From: Gemmata massiliana
GTDB lineage: Bacteria > Planctomycetota > Planctomycetia > Gemmatales > Gemmataceae
Length of the DNA: 64,000 nt
Assembly: GCF_901538265.1 (NCBI RefSeq)
Contig: NZ_LR593886.1
Coordinates: forward strand, 2,960,843 to 3,024,842
Reading direction: 5' to 3'
The notes under the pieces were generated by a model that worked only from the letters and a program-made list of their open reading frames with translations, searched no databases and was not told the DNA's origin. Shown here piece after piece: positions 8,562-17,789 of this stretch (positions are counted from its first letter, which is position 1; every line of letters begins with the position of its first letter). Position numbers and translations under genes: made by a program.

Positions 8562-9275
8562 TCAGTTCGCGTGCGGGTCGTTGAGGCGCTTGCCGGCGTC
8601 CGGGTGCGTGTGCTTCTCGGCGCGCGTCCGCAGTGTGTTCTTCCAGCTCGCAGATAGCGTCGGCAGCGCGGCCAGTTCCGCGGCCTGTGCGTAGTCGGAC
8701 TTCAGGTGGTGCATCACCCGGTTGGCGCGCTCGATGGTCCAGTGCGGTTCGGGGCGCTCCATCAGTTCCAAGGGAAGGCCCGCCTCGACTACTCCCTCCT
8801 GGAGTACCCGGAAGTACCACCCGGTGAAGCCGGTCTGTTGGACGCGCAGCGCGAGGTCCTTGACGCGCCACCGGCGGGCCAGTTTCCAGCACGGCTGGCG
8901 CGGCTGCGACACCTGGAGCACCGCGCCGCCGACCTTCCACACGTCCCCGATGCACACGTCCGGCTCCGCCAGCGCGCCGACCGTGAAGTTCTCCCCGAAC
9001 GCGCCGGGCGGTAGCTCGTCGCGGTGGAGATCGGTGCGCCAGTAGGCGTAATGGACCTCGGGGTACACGCAGACGGCCTTGTCCGGCCCGCCGTGGTTCA
9101 CGAGATCGGCCTGCCCGTCGCCGCTCAGGTTGGTGCGCCCCAGCGCGACCGGTCCGGTCACCGGCGCCTTGATGAACCCGGTGGTCCACGGTCGGTCGGC
9201 CGGGTCCGCGGCCCCCTCTTCGCCGAACGTTTGCGGCCCCCCGACCTGTACGGACACCAGCACCGATCCGGTCAT
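8562..9275 (-). CDS. MOSC-domain protein (YiiM-like)
   Basis: 237 residues from ATG 9275. MOSC domains bind molybdenum cofactor/sulfur. Seen here: the N-terminal strand MTGSVLVSVQVGGP, the diagnostic GQADLVNHGGPDKAVCVYP with EHY-like VHYAYW, FGENFTV, and a catalytic-type cysteine in SQPRQPCWKLA. The C-terminal helix block (WTIERANRVMHHLK) is the 3-alpha extension found in YiiM-type MOSC proteins, which act in reductive detoxification of N-hydroxylated bases. Full length for the family. Monocistronic, convergent with the 7785 gene. Confidence 0.9.
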   Translation of the reverse strand: MTGSVLVSVQVGGPQTFGEEGAADPADRPWTTGFIKAPVTGPVALGRTNLSGDGQADLVNHGGPDKAVCVYPEVHYAYWRTDLHRDELPPGAFGENFTVGALAEPDVCIGDVWKVGGAVLQVSQPRQPCWKLARRWRVKDLALRVQQTGFTGWYFRVLQEGVVEAGLPLELMERPEPHWTIERANRVMHHLKSDYAQAAELAALPTLSASWKNTLRTRAEKHTHPDAGKRLNDPHAN

Positions 9276-9424
9276 TCCGGCCCCCGTTGGAAATTCACCG
9301 CCCGTAGCTGCTTTTGCCGGGCGCACAGGGATTGATTTTAAGCCCCGAAGGGAGTGAGGAAAGCTGTTTGTAAATGAACGGCGTCGCTTGTGATTTTCTG
9401 GGGCAGTGAGCCGAAGAGGTGCTT

Positions 9425-10042
9425 TTACGGAGTAAAAGACTTCAAAACGCGAGTGGAGCCGGGGCTCGGTTCGACTTTAACAACCCCCACCCCCGGTGCG
9501 TACCACTCGACGGAGCTGATGACGCTGCCGATGGGGAGAGGGCCTCCTTCGCGGCGCGTGACTACCAGTTTCGTGTGAACCCGGACGGCGGTGAACTTAC
9601 CCGCTGGAACTTCGACCTCTTCAGTACCGAGCGTGGTGCACTCCCACTTCTGAACGAAAACGTCATTCGAGCAGTCGCTTTCCCACTTCTGGCCGATCAC
9701 GCACGGGATCTTGAGCCAGCACCACGGCGAATCCAGTTTTCCCTCGAAGCTCTCGATCTGAGTTACGCCCGCGGGCGTGACGAGCATTTTCTGGTCGAGA
9801 AATGTCCTCCCGTTGGGGCGGTGATTCGTGATCGAAACCAACAAGCCGGTATCCGTCGGCTCGACCGCAGAGACGCTTAATACCAGTTCCTCCTTGCCGA
9901 TCTGATAGACCCACTTGGCTCCCACCCGCGTGGGGTAATAGAGCGGCGGTTCCTTCATCAGGTGCTTGGGAACTGGGGCCGCGGCAGTCGTTGACCACAT
10001 GAGCGGAACCAGGGCCGCTAGCCCGGCGAACAGGCGCAACAT
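9425..10042 (-). CDS. secreted APVPKHLM-family protein
   Basis: 205 residues from ATG 10042. Signal peptide MLRLFAGLAALVPLMWSTTAAAPVPKHLM, then LYYPTRVGAKWVYQI, a two-lobed beta domain, 'EEVEVPAGKFTAVRV' and a C-terminal SSVEWYAPGVGVVK..LKSF. Two clear paralogs occur at 39968 and 47208, with the same 'G.KWVY', 'VPAG.F.AVRV', 'WYAP.VG' landmarks. These landmarks also occur in DUF3108/lipoprotein-type beta domains found in many bacteria, so it is a periplasmic/surface protein of unknown role. It lies 40 bp downstream of the POTRA gene, same strand, probably one transcript. Confidence 0.75.
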   Translation of the reverse strand: MLRLFAGLAALVPLMWSTTAAAPVPKHLMKEPPLYYPTRVGAKWVYQIGKEELVLSVSAVEPTDTGLLVSITNHRPNGRTFLDQKMLVTPAGVTQIESFEGKLDSPWCWLKIPCVIGQKWESDCSNDVFVQKWECTTLGTEEVEVPAGKFTAVRVHTKLVVTRREGGPLPIGSVISSVEWYAPGVGVVKVEPSPGSTRVLKSFTP

Positions 10043-10082
10043 GCAACCCCCTTTCGGCACAAAGCGAGAGCGCTGCCTTCGG

Positions 10083-10496
10083 TTACGGGCCAAAGCCCCG
10101 TAGCTTCTTTTGTACGCGGAACGCGGTATCTCGGTACAGGTCCACGTCCAGCGTCAGCACGGCAATCACCGTGTCCTCGACCGCGAACGTGAGCCACACC
10201 CACGAGCGCTCCGTGACGGTGATGCGGATGTCCTTGTACGTGCTGTCGAACTCGTTCGGGGTGACCGTGACGATCACGTCCTCGAACAGCCCCAACTTCT
10301 TCAGTCGCGTCTGAGCGAGCGGCAATTTCGCGCGGCTAAATATCTGACCGGGGCGCAGGCCCAACTGCATCAGGACCACACCGTCAGGGGTGTGTACGTT
10401 CCCCACTACACCGATCCGCCCGACGCGGTCCGGCCTCGGCTTCTGCGACTGGATCGGGCACACCGACAGCACCAGAGCCAATAGCGCGCACCACAT
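10083..10496 (-). CDS. secreted single-POTRA protein
   Basis: 137 residues from ATG 10496, with a signal peptide (MWCALLALVLSVCPIQSQ). The mature part is a POTRA-type repeat: RIGVVGNVHTPDGVVLMQLG, LRPGQIFSRAKLPLAQTR, LKKLGLFEDVIVTV, which matches the BamA/Omp85 pattern 'I.GN..T....I...l.l..G..f....l....r.L..lGlF..V'. A full Omp85 protein would carry several POTRAs plus a 16-strand barrel. Here the protein ends about 60 residues after the POTRA, so it is either a stand-alone POTRA partner protein or a truncated relic. Likely co-transcribed with the 9425 gene. Confidence 0.7.
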   Translation of the reverse strand: MWCALLALVLSVCPIQSQKPRPDRVGRIGVVGNVHTPDGVVLMQLGLRPGQIFSRAKLPLAQTRLKKLGLFEDVIVTVTPNEFDSTYKDIRITVTERSWVWLTFAVEDTVIAVLTLDVDLYRDTAFRVQKKLRGFGP

Positions 10497-11337
10497 GGCT
10501 TGCTCCCTCCGGGAAATCGGAGCGGAAGTGTACCCGTGAACCCGCGAGGAGAGCAAGCGCAGGTGCCCGATGGCCACGGCCGTGGAGTTCTCGCGGTTGC
10601 GTCTCCCACTCGCCAAGAGGCTCAGGCGAACCGCGAGTGTTAACGAGCGGGTGGGCGGCAGTACCTGTCCACTCCCACGCATGAGCGGCCCTGGCCCGGC
10701 GGCGCTTGGCTCGCTGCGCCCCGCCCTGGGTGGTGCGGCGCCGCGTGTCAATTCTGTGCAATTGATAACGTGTTATATGCGGGTCGTATATTTCGATTGA
10801 TTTGGTCGGAATCAGTTATTAAGCCGGCACCTCGACTGCCCGCGAATGGTGACAATTGGCATGGCGGCAGTAGCGATGATTTTGGACAGATCGTTCCGGG
10901 TTATTAGTTGAAGATTGTTGTGGCTATCATCGGATTGCGGGATTCCTGAGTTCCGATTGCGCGCGAGAATATTTTCAACTACTTATTTTTAGGCGTTTTC
11001 GATTCTGTTGATAATCCGTGTTGGAAAACTGTCGCCATTTCGTCCGCGCGACGGCGTTCGGGCGATTGTTGCCGTACAGTGGTTTTGAATGACACATTTC
11101 CTCGGGTCAATTGTAACCGGCCCTTCACGCAAGTCTCATTGACGGTCGCTTGATTCGGTCCCGTCGCGTGTATATAGAAATGGTGCTCCGCTGCAGCCTG
11201 TCTCCAGTTGCCACACGTGCCGGTTCGGACCGCGCACGCGCCCGCATTCGCGGCGCACTTCGGCAACGGGAAATAGTGACGTTCTGAAATCGCGCGCACT
11301 CGGAACGGTCCACCGGACCGTTGCGGGCGCGCGTTTA
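10497..11337. other. long intergenic region, no gene supported
   Basis: About 840 bp. The first 250 bp are GC-rich; from about 10745 the DNA turns AT-rich (ATTGATAACGTG, TATTTCGATTGATTTGG), which looks like regulatory DNA for the divergent POTRA and DUF1559 genes. A 106-codon frame at 10979-11299 on the minus strand has no recognisable domain or signal, and I do not accept it as a gene. Confidence 0.4.
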
Positions 11338-11373
11338 ATGGGTTCCCAATCCGTCCCCCAAACTGGTGCCGAC

Positions 11374-12336
11374 ATGCGACTTGCGCCCTCCCGCGCTCGG
11401 GCGTTTACCCTCATCGAGTTGCTCGTGGTGATCGCGATCATCGCGATCCTCATCGGGCTCTTGTTGCCCGCGGTTCAGAAGGTTCGGGCGGCCGCGGCCC
11501 GGATGAAGTGCGCTAACAATCTGAAACAAATCGGCCTCGGCGTTCACAATTACGAGAGCGTCTACCAGCGCATCGTGCCCACGCGCGACTGGCCCACGTT
11601 CAAGGGCGGGTGGCTGGTGTCGCTGCTCCCGTACATCGAGCAAACGGCGCTGTCGCAGAGCATCCAGAACACCCCCGGCGCCAACGGTGCCCCGGACCCG
11701 ACCTACCAGAACGGGGGCATGGACACGGCCCCGTTCTGTAGCACCATCGTGCCCACCTACGTGTGCCCGGCCGAGCCGCGCAACGGGGGCTCGTTCATGA
11801 CCAACCCGGGCGTGCTGACCGGGTCCGGCGACGGCGTCGCGCACGCGCTGACCGACTACGTGGCGGTCTACGGGTACAGTTGGAAGGACGAGCTGGCCAC
11901 GCACATCGGGATGATGTTCGTGCCCGAGGCCCCGACCAGCCCGCCCCGGCGCACGTTCGGCGCGGTGACCGACGGGCTGAGCAACACCGTGATGGTGGGC
12001 GAGAAGCCCCCGATCGCGGACCTGGGCTGGGGCTGGTGGACCGCCGGGCGCCGGGACGTGCTGTGGGGCACCGCCAGCCAGGACAACGTCCGCATCGCGA
12101 CCACCGACCAGAACGGCGCGCCCTGCGTGCCGGCCCCGCACTACTTCAAGGCCCCGCTCGCCGGCGGCGTGAGCAACCCGTGCAACGCGAACCACTTCTA
12201 CAGCCTGCACGACGGGGGCGCGAACTGGGTGTTCGGGGACGGGTCGGTCCGGTTCCTGTCGTACTCGGCCGCGGGCGTGCTCCCGGCCCTCTCCTCGATG
12301 GCCGGCGGGGAAGTCGTGGACGCCTCGGCGTACTGA
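11374..12336 (+). CDS. DUF1559 prepilin-like surface protein
   Basis: 320 residues from ATG 11374 (an in-frame start at 11338 is also possible). Class-III prepilin start [20 protein letters not shown], with Phe/Thr-Leu after the cleavage site and the conserved +5 Glu, followed by the [20 protein letters not shown] motif and [12 protein letters not shown] that define DUF1559. The C-terminus shows [23 protein letters not shown], the family's H-x-G-G end block. These proteins are massively amplified in planctomycetes and are thought to be pseudopilin-like surface proteins exported by type II/IV machinery. It is followed by a lipoprotein gene, its usual partner. Confidence 0.9.
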   Translation: MRLAPSRARAFTLIELLVVIAIIAILIGLLLPAVQKVRAAAARMKCANNLKQIGLGVHNYESVYQRIVPTRDWPTFKGGWLVSLLPYIEQTALSQSIQNTPGANGAPDPTYQNGGMDTAPFCSTIVPTYVCPAEPRNGGSFMTNPGVLTGSGDGVAHALTDYVAVYGYSWKDELATHIGMMFVPEAPTSPPRRTFGAVTDGLSNTVMVGEKPPIADLGWGWWTAGRRDVLWGTASQDNVRIATTDQNGAPCVPAPHYFKAPLAGGVSNPCNANHFYSLHDGGANWVFGDGSVRFLSYSAAGVLPALSSMAGGEVVDASAY

Positions 12337-12477
12337 TTCGAGTGCGTCGTAACGTTCAGCAATTGATGCTCATCTTGTGGCGCGGATATTCTGGTCCGTG
12401 CCGCGAATAACAGCGATACATCGGTTCGCGGCCGCCTGTGTGGACCGGCCGCGAACCCATTTCTACGGGAACAACAA

Positions 12478-12900
12478 ATGAATCGGATTCGCATTACGGT
12501 CGCGGGGTGCGCGGCCCTCGTGGGGCTGGCGCTGTGCGGGTGCGGGGGAGCGCAGACGGGAGACGTGACCGGGCGCGTCACGTACCAGGGCAAGCGCCTG
12601 GCGTTCGGATCGGTGGTCTTCATGGCGCGCGGCGAGAAGTCCGAACCGGTGGTGTGCGCGATCGGCCCGGACGGTACCTACACGGCGAAGGGCGTGCCGG
12701 TGGGCGAGGTCCAGGTGGGCGTGGCCAGCCCGGACCCGCGCACGCCGCTGGAGCTGCGCGGCGACCAGAAGCCGCTCCCGCTGGCCGCGGACCCGAAGCT
12801 CTGGTTCCCGATCCCCACGCAGTACAGCTACCCGCTCACGTCCGGCCTGAGTCGTACCGTTACGGCGGGGCCGAACACGCACGACATCGAGTTGAAATAG
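12478..12900 (+). CDS. carboxypeptidase-regulatory-like lipoprotein
   Basis: 140 residues. Lipoprotein signal peptide with lipobox ALCGC. The body GDVTGRVTYQGKRLAFGSVVF..DGTYTAKGVPVGEVQVGV is a transthyretin-like / CarboxypepD_reg beta-sandwich ('GxVxxxGkP...G.V.F', 'G.Y....vp.G.y.v.v'). In planctomycetes such lipoproteins regularly follow DUF1559 genes, as here (141 bp downstream), suggesting a shared surface assembly. Complete; ends PNTHDIELK. Confidence 0.8.
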   Translation: MNRIRITVAGCAALVGLALCGCGGAQTGDVTGRVTYQGKRLAFGSVVFMARGEKSEPVVCAIGPDGTYTAKGVPVGEVQVGVASPDPRTPLELRGDQKPLPLAADPKLWFPIPTQYSYPLTSGLSRTVTAGPNTHDIELK

Positions 12901-13001
12901 GGCGCGGGTATCCGTCATCCGTCGCCCTTGACCGTACCGTGCGGGATGTTATGTCACGGCTCTGAAAGTTGCGATATAACGGTGCAGAGAGGGAGCGGGC
13001 G

Positions 13002-13592
13002 ATGCGGTGTGCGCGCCTCGTGTTGGCGGTTGTAGTCGTTTCGTCCACCGGGTGCTCGGCATTGATCGCCAGCCGCGGACAAGATCTGAGCGAACTCACT
13101 ACTAAGAAAGTGGTGCATGCGACCTTTGCCAAATCCGTAGTGCGGTACGGCGAGGGGTGCCCCTACGACGAGTTCCGCACGCACCGCAAGATTTCCGAGA
13201 ACTGGCGCTGTGAATACCTGGCTATGGCGGGCGTTTGTACGCTCGGGTTGGCCGAGTTCGTCAACGTGCCGTGTGAACTATTTCGTGCGGTGTGACAGCG
13301 GATTGTAGGGCAGACGCTTCGGTTCGAGTACAACGCGGACGGTGCCGTGACTCGAGTCATGAGCGACGGTGAGCCGGTCCATTGGGCGGGGCCGTATGGG
13401 GCCCGGTATACGCGGTCGCCCCGCTATTCACCCCCGCGAGAGCAACGGCGCTGGTCCGTGACCGGGCGGTTTTTTGGGCAGGGAGTTCCCGGGTGGTCGC
13501 GCGTTGGAATTGGGAAACGCTCGCGGTTCGTTTCCAGGGAGCGCCCGTTTGTTCCCCAGGGTGCGTGTCCCCGTGCCGCGACTCTGAGCTGA
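13002..13592 (+). pseudogene. lipoprotein gene broken by in-frame TGA
   Basis: ATG 13002 opens a lipoprotein (VVSSTGC lipobox, SALIASRGQDLSEL, YDEFRTHRKISENWRCEYLAM). The frame hits TGA at 13293-13295 after VPCELFRAV, but continues without a break as QRIVGQTLRFEYNADGAVTRVMSDGEPV, which reads as the natural C-terminal half of the same protein. A TGG-to-TGA change at an expected aromatic position would explain it. Beyond about 13400 the open frame (to 13592) degenerates and runs into a dispersed repeat. Translated product: a 97-residue truncated lipoprotein. Confidence 0.55.
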
Positions 13593-13615
13593 GAATCCAA
13601 CTCTTTCGGGGTAGG
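13549..13615 (+). repeat. degenerate copy of two-hairpin intergenic repeat
   Basis: Same order of elements as the copies at 15611, 17955, 47001 and 49081 (TTTGTTCCC.., GGGTGCG, GCCGCGAC, CTGAGAATC.AAC, TTTCGGGGTA) but with a poorly paired first stem and missing the 3' GAATTGGTTGCGCG. A decayed member of the family. Confidence 0.6.
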
Positions 13616-13673
13616 CCCGTCGCACAATGACGTCTCGGGTATCGTTCACAAGTGCGTTAGGGGCGTATTGATA

Positions 13674-14213
13674 ATGGGCACGCGCCTGTACCCACCGGAC
13701 CACGCTACCGCACTGGCCCGCGCGCTGCGTGTCGTAGAGATCGTGGGGGCACGTCCGGAGAGCTCGAACGACGAAATCGTTCGCCAACTGGTGAGTGAGG
13801 GCGTCGGTGCGGTGGACGCGGAGTTGCTCGTTCAATTGGTACCGGAAGCTCTCGCTTGGTCCGTTTGCAGACGATTGGGGGCCACCGAACTTCTCCCCTA
13901 CTACTCCGTGAGCAACGCACGCGGGAAATCGGTGCTTTTCCTCTTGGCGGAAGAGCACTACTTCACGGCCGCAGTCGTGTGGGCCGAGGGCGTCCTCAAT
14001 ACCCCACTTGAAGAGCGCCCGGTTAGCCAGGCGTTCATAGCTACGGTGGCGCGCAGTTCGATCAACGATGCCGCCACCCGGAAGATGGACCAGCACGGTC
14101 CGGATTCCTTGCGCGGGTGCGTTTTCGCGACGGCGCTGGGGGGCGTCACCGCGGAGCAAATCCGAGAGAGCCGGCGCGATCCCAACTGGCGGTGGTGGCG
14201 GTTCTGGAAGTGA
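13674..14213 (+). CDS. hypothetical protein
   Basis: 179 residues from ATG 13674. Soluble, mainly helical, with RPESSNDEIVRQLVSEGVGAVDAELLVQLVPEAL near the N-terminus and a W/R-rich end (PNWRWWRFWK). No signal peptide or membrane helix. I do not recognise the family. Its stop abuts the stop of the convergent 14214 gene with no spacer. Confidence 0.6.
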   Translation: MGTRLYPPDHATALARALRVVEIVGARPESSNDEIVRQLVSEGVGAVDAELLVQLVPEALAWSVCRRLGATELLPYYSVSNARGKSVLFLLAEEHYFTAAVVWAEGVLNTPLEERPVSQAFIATVARSSINDAATRKMDQHGPDSLRGCVFATALGGVTAEQIRESRRDPNWRWWRFWK

Positions 14214-15005
14214 CTACTTCGGCGCGGGCTTCGGGGGGTACAGGTACAGGTCCGCGTCGGTCATCCCGATGAGCACACCGGTCGTTTCGCACTTCACGTA
14301 AATCGACACGAGCGGGCGCTTGGGCGTGCCGTCGGCGTTGGCCTCGGGCTTGTTCTTCAGCGCGTTGCGGAACAGACCGGCCGGGAGGTTGACGGTGGTT
14401 TCGTCAAAGTCGAACACTTTGGGTAACGTGATCTCGTAGTAGCCGTACTTCTCGGCCAGTTCGTTGGCCGCCTTCCAGGTCGCCGCATCGGGCTTTTCGG
14501 CGCCCGGGTCGATCTTCTTGTCCTTGTACGCGGCCAGATCCTTCGCGTAACGCTCCTTCTGCGCCGCGCCCGCCTTGTCCCCGGCCCATTGCCAGTCGCC
14601 GCGCACCGGGTCGGGGGATTGTGGGCACGTGTGACTGACCGCGCGGACCACGACCTGCACGCCCGGCGGCGTGTTCTTGCCCGTGCGGAAGACCGAGCAC
14701 GTGAGCTTCGCCGGTACGGTGTCGTCCGGGGGCGCTTTCACGCTCTGGGGGAGCGTGTCGAACCCCCAAGTGGCGCGGTCCGGGGTGTTGGGGTGGCCGG
14801 GAATGTACTTGCGGGCGCCGAACTCTTTGCCCACGTCGATCCCCGCGAAGTCGGCCCTGCGGCTCTTGAACTGGAGCACCCCGACGATGCACTCTTCCGC
14901 GGGCTTCTTCGGCGCCGGGGGATCATCGCCCCGAACAACGGGAACCAGAGTTAGTAACGTGACCAGTATAAGTGTAAGGTGCTGTGGGCCGATGAACGCA
15001 CACAT
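14214..15005 (-). CDS. secreted protein of unknown function
   Basis: 263 residues from ATG 15005, chosen because a signal peptide follows (PQHLTLILVTLLTLVPVVRG). Mature part begins DDPPAPKKPAEE and contains a central Lys/Ala-rich, charged helix (KERYAKDLAAYKDKKIDPG) between two beta-rich parts, with VSIYVKCETTGVLIGMTDADLYLYPP at the end. Conserved cysteines (CIVG, CSVF, HTCPQ, KCETT) could form disulfides. I do not recognise the family. Likely periplasmic. Confidence 0.65.
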   Translation of the reverse strand: MCAFIGPQHLTLILVTLLTLVPVVRGDDPPAPKKPAEECIVGVLQFKSRRADFAGIDVGKEFGARKYIPGHPNTPDRATWGFDTLPQSVKAPPDDTVPAKLTCSVFRTGKNTPPGVQVVVRAVSHTCPQSPDPVRGDWQWAGDKAGAAQKERYAKDLAAYKDKKIDPGAEKPDAATWKAANELAEKYGYYEITLPKVFDFDETTVNLPAGLFRNALKNKPEANADGTPKRPLVSIYVKCETTGVLIGMTDADLYLYPPKPAPK

Positions 15006-15124
15006 GAGACGTGTCCCTCTGCCGGGTTCGTTCGCTGGGACTGTCTCAATTACGGTGGGCGGGGCCGAAGGGTTCGCGCGATGTGCCGAATGGCGCCGGG
15101 AGAGGTCGGCGGCCCCGGACCGGT

Positions 15125-15427
15125 TCACTTGCGGGTGACGGTCTCAACAGTGGTGACGTGCAGGAACCGGGGCGGCGGTTCGCCGTTAACCCCCTGGCCC
15201 ACGGAGTACGCCACGAAACACTCCCAGCGGCGCACGAACCAGACCGTAATCTGGCCGTCGACGGTCGAGGTAGTGATCTTGGTCGATCGCAACTCTTTTG
15301 CCATTGTGATGTCGTTACGAATGGCGAACGGCAACGCGGTGAGAACCTGCACGTCGGTCGGCGGCTCGGCGTCCACCACCGCCGGTCCGCCGACCCCGAT
15401 CGCCACCGCCGCAAACAGTTCGATCAT
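15125..15427 (-). CDS. small secreted protein
   Basis: 100 residues. The N-terminus MIELFAAVAIGVGGPAVVDA is a short signal peptide or anchor. The mature part (TDVQVLTALPFAIRNDITMAKELR..STVDGQITVWFVRRWECFVAYSVG) is beta-rich with one Cys. Unknown family. It lies 119 bp upstream of the 14214 gene on the same strand, perhaps co-expressed. Confidence 0.55.
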   Translation of the reverse strand: MIELFAAVAIGVGGPAVVDAEPPTDVQVLTALPFAIRNDITMAKELRSTKITTSTVDGQITVWFVRRWECFVAYSVGQGVNGEPPPRFLHVTTVETVTRK

Positions 15428-15610
15428 CGGCCCGGCCCCTCGTTAAACGCACCGCCGCGTGCGGGGGCATAGCCGCAGGCAGCGGGGGCGTCAATCGCAC
15501 AACAGGGCGCCCGGTTGATCCCAGGAAGCACGTCTGCGCCGTGGTTCGGGGCGCACTCGGCCCCGGCGTGGTGGTCGATGGTTGTGAGGGTTTTCGGGTT
15601 GTGGTCGCGG

Positions 15611-15700
15611 TTTGTTCCCAGGGTGCGCGTCTGTGCCGCGACCCTGGGCTGAGGAATCTAACCCCGTTCGGGGTACAAGAATTGGTTGCGCGGGCGCCCT
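15611..15700 (+). repeat. two-hairpin intergenic repeat
   Basis: About 90 bp. First hairpin CCCAGGGT / ACCCTGGG around GCGCGTCTGTGCCGCG, then GCTGAGGAATCTA, second hairpin ACCCCGTTCGGGGT, then ACAAGAATTGGTTGCGCGGGCGCC. Nearly identical to the copy at 47001 and folded like the copies at 17955 and 49081, with paired substitutions. REP/MITE-type element or structured RNA. Confidence 0.75.
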
Positions 15701-15727
15701 GTTGGTGGTGGTGGCAGCACCGTCCGG

Positions 15728-16978
15728 TCACTTCACGATTTTGCACTTCGGCAGCGCCGATTGGAGTTCATTGAGGCCCGCATCCGTTGCTTCCGTTTTG
15801 CGCAGGGTGAGTTGGGTAAGGTTCTTGAATGTGGCGAGTTGTTTGAGTCCCGCGTCCGTTATCTTTTCGCCGCCCAAGGTGAGTGCGGTGAGGTTCTGGA
15901 GAGCAATGAGTTGCTTGAACCCCGCGCCAGATACCTCCGTAAAGGCCAGTTCGAGTGATGTGAGGTTGTGAAGTGCGGTGAGGTCTTTGAGCCCCGTGTC
16001 TGATATCGCCGTAACGTTCAAACTGAGATCGGTGAGGTTCTTGAGTGGGGCGAGCTCCTGGAGATCCGCGTCTGTTACTTTCGTACCGGCCAAGTTGAGA
16101 GACGTGAGGCTCTTGAGTGGGGCAAGTCCCTTGAGCCCCGCGCCCGTTACCGCCGCGCCGCACAAGTCGAGTGCAGTAAGTTCCTTGAGTACAGCAAGTT
16201 CCTTAAATCCCGTACCGGTTACTGCCGTGTAGCTCAGATTGAGGGCGGCAAGGTTCTTGAGTGCCGCCAGTTCTTTGAGCCCCGTGTCCGTTACTTTTGT
16301 GCTGTTCAAACTGAGTTTGGTGAGGTTCTTGAGCGCGGTGAGTTCTTTGAGCCCCTCGTCTGTTACTCTCGGGCTGCTCAAGTCGAGTGACGTAAGGCTC
16401 TTGAATACGGCGAGCTCCTTGAGCCCCGTGTCCGTCACTTCCGTGCCGCCCAAGCTGAGTGAAGCGAGGTTCTGGAACGCCGCGAGTTCCTTGAGGCCCT
16501 CGTCTGTTATCCTTGTGCCGAACAAGGAGAGCTCTTTGAGATTTTTGAGCGCGCTAAGTTCTTTGAGATCCGCATCCTTGATCCCTGTGAAGGCCAGATC
16601 GAGCGCGGTGAGGTTCTTGAGCGCGCCCAGTTCCTTGAGGCCCGCGTCTGTTAGCGGCGTGCCGTGCAAGGACAGTGTTTTGAGATTTTTGAGCGCGTTG
16701 AGTGCCTTGAGCCCCGCGTCCGTGGTCCCCGTGAAGGTCAGGTCGAGTGTGGTGAGGTTTTGGAATACGGCCAGTTCTTTGAGATCAGCGGCGGTTGGTT
16801 TTCGGAAACTCAGGTTAACCGAGGTGACCGGTTTATTCGGTGCTTTTTGGTCCCGAGCTACCTCCCCACCGAGCTTTTTGACGAGCGCAACGGCCTTGTC
16901 TTCGGCGTCGTCGGCGCGAACTGGCGAACCCAGACACAGGGCCGAAGCGGTCAGCGCGAGAACCGAGATCCGGAACAT
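15728..16978 (-). CDS. secreted leucine-rich repeat protein
   Basis: 416 residues from ATG 16978; signal peptide MFRISVLALTASALCLGSPVRA. After a short N-terminal domain (DKAVALVKKLGGEVARDQ), about fourteen LRRs of 24 residues follow, of the type 'LKELAALKNLTxLxLxxTxVTDAGL' (RNI-like, cysteine-free). The N-terminal 'ALVKKLGGEV.RD....P...V.L' cap is shared with the 18520 gene. Secreted LRR proteins are abundant in Gemmata; ligand unknown. DNA repeats within the gene make it prone to slippage, but the frame is intact. Confidence 0.85.
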   Translation of the reverse strand: MFRISVLALTASALCLGSPVRADDAEDKAVALVKKLGGEVARDQKAPNKPVTSVNLSFRKPTAADLKELAVFQNLTTLDLTFTGTTDAGLKALNALKNLKTLSLHGTPLTDAGLKELGALKNLTALDLAFTGIKDADLKELSALKNLKELSLFGTRITDEGLKELAAFQNLASLSLGGTEVTDTGLKELAVFKSLTSLDLSSPRVTDEGLKELTALKNLTKLSLNSTKVTDTGLKELAALKNLAALNLSYTAVTGTGFKELAVLKELTALDLCGAAVTGAGLKGLAPLKSLTSLNLAGTKVTDADLQELAPLKNLTDLSLNVTAISDTGLKDLTALHNLTSLELAFTEVSGAGFKQLIALQNLTALTLGGEKITDAGLKQLATFKNLTQLTLRKTEATDAGLNELQSALPKCKIVK

Positions 16979-17126
16979 CGTTGCTCCCGATTGCGAATAA
17001 GCGGGGCGCGCGATCAAGCACGCCCGAACGCAATTTCCAACAGGGTAAACGATCAGACGTGGCAATCAATCGAGAATTGGTTTGTAGCGGGCGCGCGCAC
17101 AACTCACGCGCTCGCCGCACTGGTAA

Positions 17127-17789
17127 TCACGCGCCCGCGGTCGCAGTGTTGACGCGCGCCGCGCTTCGGCCGCGCACGCGCCGGGCGACGCCCAGCGCGG
17201 TCAGCCCGATGCCGGCGAGCGCCAGCGTGGTCGGCTCCGGGGTCGCGGTCGGCGACACGGACACCACGAGAGCCCCGTTCGGGGTGGTGCCCATCCCGCC
17301 GCCCTCGCCGCGCAGGGTGTACACGTTCCCGCCGAGCGTGACCCAGTCCCAACTGGTCGGCTTGCCGAACTCCGACTGCTCGTGGATCCAGTCCCAGTCC
17401 CAGGTCGGGTTCCCGTTCTCGTCCTCACCGGTCCACTTCTTGTCCCACTGGGTCGCGTACCACCCGTTGTACGCGAGCACCGCGGACTGGCCCGACGCGA
17501 TGTCCTTCAGCGTCAGCCGGACCGTGAAATTGTACGCGACCTGCCCGTTATCATCGCGCGGCGGGCCGGGGTACGCGGTCGTCGTGAACAGGTCGCGCGA
17601 GGTGTACTCGCCGGCCCCGGACGTGACCGTTCCGCTCTGGTTGGTCCAGTTCAGGAGGAAATCGTTCCCGTAGTCGCGCGAGTATTCGACCTCCGCGGAG
17701 TACGACCACTGGATCGGTCCGGCGGTCGCGGTCCCGGCGCCCGCGCCGGTCAGGACTATCAGGCTGGCAAACAACAGTACGCGCTTCAT
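17127..17789 (-). CDS. PEP-CTERM sorted secreted protein
   Basis: 220 residues from ATG 17789. N-terminal signal peptide (MKRVLLFASLIVLTGAGAGTATA), a beta-rich body with many Trp/Tyr (WDWDWIHEQSEFGKPTSWDW), and a C-terminal sorting signal TPEPTTLALAGIGLTALGVARR.R: PEP motif, hydrophobic helix, Arg-rich tail. PEP-CTERM proteins are processed by exosortase and linked to envelope or exopolysaccharide. No exosortase is in this window. Complete. Confidence 0.85.
   Translation of the reverse strand: MKRVLLFASLIVLTGAGAGTATAGPIQWSYSAEVEYSRDYGNDFLLNWTNQSGTVTSGAGEYTSRDLFTTTAYPGPPRDDNGQVAYNFTVRLTLKDIASGQSAVLAYNGWYATQWDKKWTGEDENGNPTWDWDWIHEQSEFGKPTSWDWVTLGGNVYTLRGEGGGMGTTPNGALVVSVSPTATPEPTTLALAGIGLTALGVARRVRGRSAARVNTATAGA

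Noticed and set aside
10979..11299. 106-codon minus-strand frame in the long intergenic region
   Set aside because: No domain, signal or neighbour support and atypical codon use; likely chance.
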